Source: Thiocystis minor (GTDB lineage: Bacteria; Pseudomonadota; Gammaproteobacteria; Chromatiales; Chromatiaceae). Taken from it: 64,000 nucleotides of DNA. Of this stretch, positions 57,579 to 64,000 are shown in pieces. Within the stretch, counting starts at the first letter, position 1. The number at the start of each line of letters is the position of its first letter. The notes beneath the pieces are model-generated. The model was not told where the DNA came from, made no database searches, and was given only the letters and a program-made list of their open reading frames with translations. Location of the stretch: contig NZ_NHSQ01000090.1 of the NCBI RefSeq assembly GCF_016653465.1, positions 1-64,000 of the forward strand, read 5' to 3'. The position numbers were made by a program, and so were the translations under genes.

Positions 57579-59303
57579 TCAGCGCGCGGACTGGAGCATG
57601 AGATGCTCGACCACCGGCCCCAGGGCCAGGGCCGGGACATAGTTCAGGGCGCCGACCAACACGACAGTGCCCATCAGCAGCAACACGAACAGCGGGCCAT
57701 GGGTCGGCAGGGTTCCCGCGCTCGCGGCGAGGCGCTTCTTCGCGGCCAGATGCCCGGCGAGCGCCAGTACCGGGACGATGACGCCAAAGCGTCCGAGCCA
57801 CATGACGATGCCGAGCAGGGTGTTATAGAACGGCGTGTTGGCCGAGAGCCCGGCGAAGGCGCTGCCATTGTTGTTGGCCGCCGAGGTGAAGGCATAAAGG
57901 ATCTCGGAAAAGCCGTGCGCGCCGGGGTTGGCGATGCCGGCCACCCCGGCCGGCACCAGGACGGCGATCGCCGTGCCGAGCAGCACCAGCAGCGGCGTCA
58001 CCAGGATGGCGAGCGAGACCATCTTGATGTCGTGCGCCTCGATCTTCTTGCCCAGATACTCCGGGGTGCGTCCGATCATGAGTCCGGCGAGGAAGACCGC
58101 CATCACGGCGAACACCAGCATCCCGTACAGCCCGGATCCGACCCCACCGAAGACCACCTCGCCGAGCATCATGTTCCAGAGCGTCACCAGCCCGCCGAGC
58201 GGCGTGAAGGAATCGTGCATGGAATTGACCGCCCCGCAGGAGGCGAGCGTGGTGATGGTGGCGAAGAGCGCCGAGTCGGCACTACCGAAGCGCGTTTCCT
58301 TGCCCTCCAGATTGCCGCCGGACAGATCGACGCCCAGCGCGGACAGGAGCGGATTGCCCTGCTGCTCGACGCTCATCGCCGCGACCGCCATGACGACGAA
58401 CAGCAAGGTCATGGCCGCCAGCACCGCCCAGCCTTGCCGCCGATCACCCACGATGCGTCCGAAGGTCAGGCAGAGCGCCGCCGGGATCAGAAAGATCGAC
58501 AGCATCTCGACGAAGTTGGTGAGCGGCGTCGGGTTCTCGTAGGGATGCGCCGAGTTGGCATTGAAGAAGCCGCCGCCGTTGGTGCCGAGCATCTTGATCG
58601 CCTCCTGCGAGGCGACCGGCCCCATCGGCAGGGTCTGAGTCCCGGACGTTGCCTCGGACACGGCGGTCTCAAGGGTCGCAATTGTTTGGTAGGCATCGAG
58701 GTTCTGGATCACGCCCTGGCTCGCCAGGAACACCGCAGACAGCAGCGCGAGCGGCAGCAGAAGATAGAGGGTGACGCGGGTGAGATCGACCCAGGCGTTG
58801 CCGATGGTCGCGGACGTGTGGCGCGCGAAGCCGCGCATCAGGGCGACGGCGACCGCGATCCCGGTGGCGGCCGAGAGGAAGTTCTGCACCGTGAGACCCA
58901 GCATCTGCGTCAGGTAGCTCATGGTCGACTCGCCGGTATAGCCCTGCCAGTTGGTGTTGGTGGCAAAGCTGACGGCGGTGTTGAACGCGGAATCCGGGCT
59001 GATGTTGGCCAATTGCTGCGGGTTGAGCGGCAACCAGACCTGCCAGCGTTGCAGGGCATAGACCGAGACGGCGCCGAGCGCGTTGAACGCCAGGATCGCC
59101 AGCGCGTAGCGGAGCCAGTCCATTTCTTCGTCCTGGTTCACGCCGCACAGGCGATAGATGGCCGCTTCGACACCGCCGCCGAGCCGCCGCGTCAGGCCCG
59201 CCCGCCCCTCGACGAGATCGGCCAGATAGCGCCCCAGTGGAACCGCCGCGAGCAACAGCACCGCGAGATAGATTCCAAGCAACTGCCAGGCGTGGAGCGT
59301 CAT
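57579..59303 (-). CDS. kdpA: Potassium-transporting ATPase subunit A
   Basis: The 574-residue channel-like subunit has about ten membrane segments and four selectivity-filter regions, seen as [37 protein letters not shown] and [13 protein letters not shown] at 59303 overlaps the kdpF stop as ATGA. Confidence 0.94.
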   Translation of the reverse strand: MTLHAWQLLGIYLAVLLLAAVPLGRYLADLVEGRAGLTRRLGGGVEAAIYRLCGVNQDEEMDWLRYALAILAFNALGAVSVYALQRWQVWLPLNPQQLANISPDSAFNTAVSFATNTNWQGYTGESTMSYLTQMLGLTVQNFLSAATGIAVAVALMRGFARHTSATIGNAWVDLTRVTLYLLLPLALLSAVFLASQGVIQNLDAYQTIATLETAVSEATSGTQTLPMGPVASQEAIKMLGTNGGGFFNANSAHPYENPTPLTNFVEMLSIFLIPAALCLTFGRIVGDRRQGWAVLAAMTLLFVVMAVAAMSVEQQGNPLLSALGVDLSGGNLEGKETRFGSADSALFATITTLASCGAVNSMHDSFTPLGGLVTLWNMMLGEVVFGGVGSGLYGMLVFAVMAVFLAGLMIGRTPEYLGKKIEAHDIKMVSLAILVTPLLVLLGTAIAVLVPAGVAGIANPGAHGFSEILYAFTSAANNNGSAFAGLSANTPFYNTLLGIVMWLGRFGVIVPVLALAGHLAAKKRLAASAGTLPTHGPLFVLLLMGTVVLVGALNYVPALALGPVVEHLMLQSAR

Positions 59304-59392
59304 GAGAAGTCCTCCGGGTTGAGCAGGGCCGCGACCAAATAGACCAGCAGACCGAGGGCGAGACCCGCCCCAAGGAGATGCAGCCAGTTCAT
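59300..59392 (-). CDS. kdpF: KdpF small membrane subunit
   Basis: The 30-residue peptide [20 protein letters not shown] plus [10 protein letters not shown] is a single membrane helix ending with the KdpF signature (YLxxALLxPExF). It stabilises the KdpABC complex. Its stop overlaps the kdpA start, and its ATG overlaps the stop of another 30-residue peptide. Confidence 0.88.
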   Translation of the reverse strand: MNWLHLLGAGLALGLLVYLVAALLNPEDFS

Positions 59393-59481
59393 CGATGGCC
59401 TCCCAGACGCGCGCAACCGAACGCCAGTCCGACCGTCAACGCGGTCAACAGCAGGAGAACAGAAAGGTAGAAAAGATCCAT
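59389..59481 (-). CDS. Small membrane peptide at the head of the kdp operon
   Basis: The minus strand encodes 30 residues, [20 protein letters not shown] followed by [10 protein letters not shown], a single membrane helix with a basic tail. Its TGA overlaps the kdpF ATG. Similar short unnamed peptides precede kdpF in other gammaproteobacteria. It is probably a further accessory to the Kdp complex or a leader, but no function is established. Confidence 0.65.
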   Translation of the reverse strand: MDLFYLSVLLLLTALTVGLAFGCARLGGHR

Positions 59482-59714
59482 GGATTGCCTCGCCGGCGGA
59501 AAGCGCCTGCCGTCAGACTAGTCAAGCCGGTATCAAAATGCTGAAAAAATCACGGGCGCGGAGGGAAAGAGCGTGTGTCGACGGATACAGCGCGGATCGC
59601 GCTTATCGAGGCTTTGGCGCATGATGACGGACGTAAGACATGGGCCAGAATCAAGTGCCATGGGGGTTGGGCGTCTCGCCCGCCCCATTCCCCCGAAACG
59701 GTCAAGGGGCCAGG

Positions 59715-59909
59715 ATGACCAGCGCCACGAACCACCAAACCCCGGAACAGAAAGCGCGCGACGAGATCGATCGGCAACTCGACACTCAGGATCAGGCCCG
59801 CATCCAGCAGGCCGCGGGCGGCGTCAGATTCGGTGCCATCGTCAAGGCGCTGATCGACGCCATCGACCCCGATGCGTCAGCCCTCTCGGGACGCGGATTA
59901 ATGCGGTAA
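59715..59909 (+). pseudogene. Internally deleted type I restriction subunit (HsdR) remnant
   Basis: The 64-residue frame begins at an ATG after AAGGGGCCAGG. Its start, TPEQKARDEIDRQL, matches the N-terminus of type I restriction subunit R. The following IQQAAGGVRFGAIVKALIDA plus IDPDA resembles a segment near the C-terminal part of the same family (GK-LK-IV-LVDALDPD). The thousand or so residues between are missing, so this is a deletion relic. Its 3' end overlaps the PhoQ gene. The assignment relies on memory of family motifs. Confidence 0.5.
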
Positions 59910-61232
59910 GCGCAGTCGGACCCGCGCCCCGCCCAGCGCACCGCGCTCGACCCGAACGTCGCCGCCATACGCCTCGCACAACTCGCGCACCACGGCGAGT
60001 CCGATGCCATGTCCAGGCGTCGCCTCGTCCGCGCGCGCCCCTCGTTCGAGAAGTCGGACCGCCTGGTCGGGCGGGATGCCGGGGCCATCGTCCTCGACCG
60101 TGATGGTCAGCACGGCCCGACTGGATACGCCGGAGACGCGGATCTGTCGATTGCACCACTTGAAGGCGTTTTCCAGCAGATTGCCGAGCATCTCGAACAG
60201 ATCTCCTTCGACGCCACGAAAATGCGCCGCCGGGTCAATGTTCAGCGTGACCGCCACCGATTTGTCGCGGTGCACCTTGGTCAAGGACGCCGACAGACGT
60301 TCCGCGACCCGCCGCACGGGGATCGGAGGGGCCAGAGTCGCCGCCTGTTGGCCGCTGGCGCGTGCGCGCTGCAACTGATATTCGACGATCGTCCCCATGC
60401 GCGCCAGTTGCTCCCGCAACAGGTCTGCGGTCGGGGAATCCTCTTCGTCGAGCGCGCCGCGCATGACCGCGAGCGGCGTCTTGAGACTGTGGGCAAGGTC
60501 GCCGAGCGTATTGTCGAGACGCCGTTGACGCGCCCGTTCATGGGCGAGCAGGGCGTTCAGATTGCCGGTCAGGGCGCGAATCTCGGCGGGATAGCGGCCC
60601 TGGATCTGCGTTCGATCGCCGGACTCGATGGCCGCCACCTCCGCCGCGACCCGACGTAAGGGAGTCAGTCCCCAACGCAAAATCAGCACCAGCGCCACGA
60701 GCATCAGCAGCCCCATGAGGCCCAGCCAGCCGGCGAGGCTGGCGCGAAACTGGCCCACCTCGGACTCGAACGCGGACGAATCCTCGGCGACGACGAAGCT
60801 GTAGTCCTGCGGCACGGGGCCGGTGGCCCAGGACACGCCGAACCCGAGCACCAGATAGTCTTGTCCATCGTTCCCCTGCCGGCGCTCGAAGCGTCGCTGT
60901 CCGGGGGCGAGCGGCTGGGGCAGTGGGATGTCCACGCCCACGGCGGACGGGGATTGCCAGATCGGATCGCCCAGTGCGTTCAGGACCAGCGCGTACAGCC
61001 CGGAACCCGGCAGGGCGAGTCGGGATTCGGCGAGCGCATTGGGAAACACCAGTCCCGACGCTTCCTCCTCGCCCGCCGCCATCAGCAGAAAAATCTGCGC
61101 CTGCAAGCGATCCTCGCGCGCGGATTCGGCGGTCTCGCGCACCGCGCGCTCCAGGGCAAGGCTGGTCAGGAGGATGAAGACGGTCAGCACGGCGGCGGCG
61201 GACAGCACTACGCGCGTGCGCAGCGACATCAT
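59898..61232 (-). CDS. PhoQ-like sensor histidine kinase
   Basis: The 444-residue kinase has two membrane segments (about 8-28 and 170-188), a periplasmic sensor of about 140 residues (ALVLNALGDPIWQSP), a HAMP domain, HisKA with His in LGDLAHSLKTPLAVMRGAL and HATPase (ENAFKW, DDGPGIP, GHGIGLAVV). The SLKTPL motif and layout are those of the PhoQ group. ATG at 61232 overlaps the response-regulator stop. The sensed ligand (divalent cations or peptides) is inferred from the family. Confidence 0.87.
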   Translation of the reverse strand: MMSLRTRVVLSAAAVLTVFILLTSLALERAVRETAESAREDRLQAQIFLLMAAGEEEASGLVFPNALAESRLALPGSGLYALVLNALGDPIWQSPSAVGVDIPLPQPLAPGQRRFERRQGNDGQDYLVLGFGVSWATGPVPQDYSFVVAEDSSAFESEVGQFRASLAGWLGLMGLLMLVALVLILRWGLTPLRRVAAEVAAIESGDRTQIQGRYPAEIRALTGNLNALLAHERARQRRLDNTLGDLAHSLKTPLAVMRGALDEEDSPTADLLREQLARMGTIVEYQLQRARASGQQAATLAPPIPVRRVAERLSASLTKVHRDKSVAVTLNIDPAAHFRGVEGDLFEMLGNLLENAFKWCNRQIRVSGVSSRAVLTITVEDDGPGIPPDQAVRLLERGARADEATPGHGIGLAVVRELCEAYGGDVRVERGALGGARVRLRLPH

Positions 61233-61927
61233 TCCGCGCCGTCCTGCGTGAGTTCGTCGGTCAGGGTCAGACGATACCCGCGTCCGCGCAGGGTTTCGAT
61301 GGGGGCAAGCGAGCCGTCCGGGTCGAGTTTGCGTCGCAGCCGCCCGACCAGCACCTCGATGACATTGCTCTCGCGGTCCTCGTCATGCGGATAGAGCCGG
61401 TCGGCCAGCGCCTGCTTGGAGAGCACCTTGCCCTGGCTGGCCGCGAGCTGTTCGAGCAGACGGTATTCGTAGGCGGTCAGATCCAGCGGACGGTCGTGGA
61501 TCCATGCCTTTTCGGTCGTCAGATCCAGCCGTAGCGGACCCCGGCGCAGCGCGCGCGAGGCGGTTCCGGCGGCGCGCCGGACCAGCGCGCGCAGACGGGC
61601 GAGGAGTTCCTCGGACTGGAAGGGTTTGACCAGATAATCGTCCGCGCCGGCTTCCAGACCTTCCACCTTGTCCTGCCAGCGGTCGCGGGCGGTCAGGATG
61701 AGGATGGGCAGCAGGCTTGCGCGCGCGCGAAGCTGGCGGATGATCTCCAGGCCGGAGAGTCCGGGCAGACCCAGGTCGATGACCGCCGCGTCGAAGCTGT
61801 ATTCGCTGGCCAGATAGAGTCCCTCCTGGCCGTCGCCGGTGCCCTCCGCGATGCAGCCATCGCGCGTCAGACGCGCGACGATCTGACGGCGCAGTTCGGG
61901 TTCGTCCTCGACGATCAGGAGATGCAC
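61229..61927 (-). CDS. PhoP-like OmpR-family response regulator
   Basis: The 232-residue regulator has a receiver domain (LLIVEDEPELRRQ, AVIDLGLPGLSG with phosphoacceptor Asp, VKPFQ) and a winged-helix domain ending RGRGYRLT. ATG at 61927; the stop overlaps the PhoQ-like start (ATGA). It is preceded by a PepSY gene, an arrangement typical of PhoP-type loci in gammaproteobacteria. Confidence 0.9.
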   Translation of the reverse strand: MHLLIVEDEPELRRQIVARLTRDGCIAEGTGDGQEGLYLASEYSFDAAVIDLGLPGLSGLEIIRQLRARASLLPILILTARDRWQDKVEGLEAGADDYLVKPFQSEELLARLRALVRRAAGTASRALRRGPLRLDLTTEKAWIHDRPLDLTAYEYRLLEQLAASQGKVLSKQALADRLYPHDEDRESNVIEVLVGRLRRKLDPDGSLAPIETLRGRGYRLTLTDELTQDGAE

Positions 61928-61948
61928 GATGTCCGGCGCGACGCGCTT

Positions 61949-62176
61949 TTAGCGGGCTGGAACAAAGACGTAACGCACCTGACCATCGGGCGTCAGGATC
62001 TTCACCCGATAGCCGCCGTCGGCCGGTTTGACCGCCAGTACCCGACCGCCGGTCTGCCGGCTGGCAATCTCGCCGGCTTCGCTCGGCGAGAGTTGCCCGT
62101 CCTGGCCGCGACCGGCCCAGGCCGGGGGCTGAGAGAATAGAATCAGTGCGGCGAAAACAAGTCTGACGAGGCGCAT
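61949..62176 (-). CDS. PepSY-domain exported protein
   Basis: The 75-residue protein has a signal peptide (to about ...PPAWA) and a short PepSY-like domain: LSPSEAGEIASRQTGGRVLAVK, then YRVKILTPDGQVRYVFVP. It lies 21 bases upstream of the PhoP-like gene and is probably in the operon. Such proteins may modulate the sensor kinase in the periplasm. Confidence 0.78.
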   Translation of the reverse strand: MRLVRLVFAALILFSQPPAWAGRGQDGQLSPSEAGEIASRQTGGRVLAVKPADGGYRVKILTPDGQVRYVFVPAR

Positions 62177-62319
62177 GGCGAACGGGCTCCCGGTTCTCCT
62201 GCCGGTGACGGTAGGCGCGAATCTAGCATAGTCGCGGCTGGTGCAGGCGCTCCGGCGCGGCGAAACGCTTCGCGCCGGATTGAAACCGCGCCCGCGCCGA
62301 CGCCAGGCGGTCGCGCCGA

Positions 62320-62649
62320 TCAGTCAAACGCGCCGCGATAGATGATGGTGAGTCCATTGTCCGCGCGATGCCGGGGAGGAGGATCCCGATAGATCACCCG
62401 TGGCGGGGGGGGCGGACTCTGGACATAGATCCTGCTATAACGGTCGTGATCGTGCCGGCGATGACGTTTCGCGTGTCTTGGCGGCTCCCAGCGGTCATAT
62501 CGGTCATATCGGTCATACTTGTCATATCGTTCGTAGCGGTCATCGTCTCCGCGATGACGGGGGCCATCGGCCGCCGCCAGAACCGGTAGCAGCAGTGAAC
62601 TTGCCAGGAAGGCGGTGGCCAGCGAAAGAAGCAGACGTTGACGTTTCAT
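62320..62649 (-). CDS. Exported Tyr/Arg-rich hypothetical protein
   Basis: The 109-residue protein has a signal peptide (MKRQRLLLSLATAFLASSLL, cleavage near VLAAADG) and a mature part of DRYDRYDRY repeats, a His/Arg-rich stretch and proline-rich SPPPPPR, ending GLTIIYRGAFD. It is low complexity and probably periplasmic or envelope-bound. No function is known. ATG at 62649. Confidence 0.65.
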   Translation of the reverse strand: MKRQRLLLSLATAFLASSLLLPVLAAADGPRHRGDDDRYERYDKYDRYDRYDRWEPPRHAKRHRRHDHDRYSRIYVQSPPPPPRVIYRDPPPRHRADNGLTIIYRGAFD

Positions 62650-62752
62650 CGATGAGATCCTCGGTGGATGCGACAGAAGCCCAATCTCCCGTCGTTGAGC
62701 ACATCCTATCCAATGCACCCTGAACCGATCCTGAACCGGAGACCCCAGTTTC

Positions 62753-64000
62753 GTGGAGAGCGCCGACATCCTTGCCATCGATCAGGCCCATGCCTGGCAT
62801 CCCTATACCTCGACTCTCGACCGCGATCCGGTCTATCCGGTGCGCGCGGCGTATGGCTGTTATCTGGAACTGATGGACGGCCGGGTGCTGATCGATGGCA
62901 TGTCGTCCTGGTGGTGCGCCATCCATGGCTACAACCATCCGGCGCTGAATCAGGCGGCGCGCGATCAGCTCGACCGGATGTCGCATGTCATGTTCGGCGG
63001 GCTGACCCACGAGCCGGCAATGCGTCTGGTGCGCTCGCTGATCGAACTGACGCCGGAGCCGCTTCAGCAGGTTTTTCTCTGCGACTCTGGCTCGGTCGCG
63101 GTGGAGGTCGCGATCAAGATGGCGCTCCAGTTCTGGATCGCCTCGGGACGCCCGGACAAGCACCGGCTCATGACCATCCGTTCCGGCTACCATGGGGACA
63201 CCTTCAACGCCATGTCGGTGTGCGATCCGGTCACCGGGATGCACCATCTCTTCAGCCGCGTGCTGCCCCAGCAGATCTTCGCGCCCGCGCCGACCAGCCG
63301 TTTCGGAGAGACCTGCCAACCGGAAGACATCGCGCCCTTCGCCGAACTGATCGAGCGCCATCATGATGAACTGGCCGCCGTCATCCTGGAGCCCATCGTC
63401 CAGGGCGCGGGCGGGATGCGGTTCTACAGCGCGGACTATCTGGCACAGGTCCGCGCGCTGTGCGACCGCTTCGAGGTGCTTCTGATCGTCGACGAGATCG
63501 CCACCGGGTTCGGACGCACCGGCCGTCTGTTCGCCTGCGAGCATGCCCGCATCTCGCCCGACATCATGACGGTCGGCAAGGCGCTGACCGGCGGCTATCT
63601 GACCCTGGCCGCGACGCTGGCGACCGAGCGGGTCGCGCACACCATTTCGTCCGGCGCGCCGGGCGTCTTCATGCACGGGCCGACCTTCATGGGCAATCCG
63701 CTCGCCTGCGCCATCGCCAATGCCAGTCTCGAGCTACTGCTGGCGGACGACTGGCAGGCGAATATCCGCCGGATCGAGGCTGGATTGAACGCGGGTCTTG
63801 CACCCTGTCGCGGCCTGCCGGGGGTGGCGGAGGTGCGCGTGCTGGGTGCCATTGGCGTGGTGGAAATGGAGCAGCCTGTGGCGATGCGCGAAATCCAGCG
63901 CCGGTTCGTCGAGCGAGGCGTCTGGGTACGCCCGTTCGGGCGGCTGGTGTATCTGATGCCGCCCTATCTCATGTCGGATGTCGAACTCGGGCTGCTCTGC
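62753..64000 (+). CDS. bioA: Adenosylmethionine-8-amino-7-oxononanoate aminotransferase (partial)
   Basis: At least 416 residues are present; the gene runs off the window. It starts with GTG at 62753 ([20 protein letters not shown]), preceded by GGAG. The class III PLP aminotransferase signatures are clear: [60 protein letters not shown] and the PLP lysine in [10 protein letters not shown]. It makes 7,8-diaminopelargonate for biotin synthesis. Confidence 0.93.
   Translation, partial: MESADILAIDQAHAWHPYTSTLDRDPVYPVRAAYGCYLELMDGRVLIDGMSSWWCAIHGYNHPALNQAARDQLDRMSHVMFGGLTHEPAMRLVRSLIELTPEPLQQVFLCDSGSVAVEVAIKMALQFWIASGRPDKHRLMTIRSGYHGDTFNAMSVCDPVTGMHHLFSRVLPQQIFAPAPTSRFGETCQPEDIAPFAELIERHHDELAAVILEPIVQGAGGMRFYSADYLAQVRALCDRFEVLLIVDEIATGFGRTGRLFACEHARISPDIMTVGKALTGGYLTLAATLATERVAHTISSGAPGVFMHGPTFMGNPLACAIANASLELLLADDWQANIRRIEAGLNAGLAPCRGLPGVAEVRVLGAIGVVEMEQPVAMREIQRRFVERGVWVRPFGRLVYLMPPYLMSDVELGLLC

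Overview
The window is high-GC gammaproteobacterial chromosome. The gene set (a sulfur-oxidizer-type ATP sulfurylase, an A/V-type ATPase B subunit alongside ordinary proteobacterial housekeeping genes, IspG, FolE2, DUF349, DUF465 and DUF2058 proteins, a PhoPQ-PepSY unit and large PAS-rich hybrid kinases) fits a purple sulfur bacterium of the Chromatiaceae. That assignment is inferred from gene content and was not tested phylogenetically.

Layout. 1-1.9 kb is an apparently intact IS1634-family insertion sequence. 2-4 kb holds an anion permease with a DUF2269 membrane protein, then a cruciform repeat and the remnant C-terminus of a restriction endonuclease. 4.2-8.7 kb carries a hybrid histidine kinase, a small FinO-like protein and a GNAT acetyltransferase. 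9-11.7 kb is an unusual two-gene unit: a leucine-rich-repeat protein followed by an exonuclease/J-domain fusion. 12.1-16.8 kb encodes a PhnD-like binding protein, a chemoreceptor and a double ABC ATPase. 16.9-20.8 kb has an RNase II-type enzyme, two divergent peptidoglycan enzymes sharing an AT-rich intergenic region, and a small conserved protein. 21-24 kb is sulfur metabolism (sat, then an O-acetylhomoserine sulfhydrylase). 23.9-29.2 kb is a four-PAS CHASE hybrid kinase overlapping a REC-GGDEF diguanylate cyclase. 29.2-34.1 kb, on the minus strand, contains a CysZ-like/J-domain fusion, small proteins, a MenH-like hydrolase with no standard start codon, FolE2 and a lone A/V-ATPase subunit B.

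34.3-47 kb is mostly ordinary housekeeping: a DUF4743-Nudix hydrolase, ispG, a GlcG/HbpS protein, arfB, a universal stress protein, a DUF349 protein, a GloC-like hydrolase, DUF465, an OmpH/Skp chaperone, DUF2058, a NYN-domain protein, TatD and TcdA. 47.1-51.2 kb has a PAS-GGDEF-EAL protein whose GGDEF domain looks inactive, and a CPD photolyase. 51.4-59.5 kb is a complete kdp operon: an upstream 30-residue membrane peptide, then kdpF-A-B-C-D-E. 59.7-62.2 kb has a type I restriction (HsdR) remnant and a PepSY-PhoP-PhoQ operon. The window ends inside bioA.

Signalling is dense: two hybrid kinases, two c-di-GMP proteins, a chemoreceptor, KdpDE and PhoPQ. The most unusual content is a set of fusions and orphans: the exonuclease/J-domain gene with its recently expanded LRR partner, the CysZ/J-domain fusion, a stand-alone ATPase B subunit, a receiver domain whose phosphoacceptor is Asn, a binding-protein/chemoreceptor pair with no transporter, two restriction-modification remnants, and several intergenic palindromes and hexanucleotide repeats.
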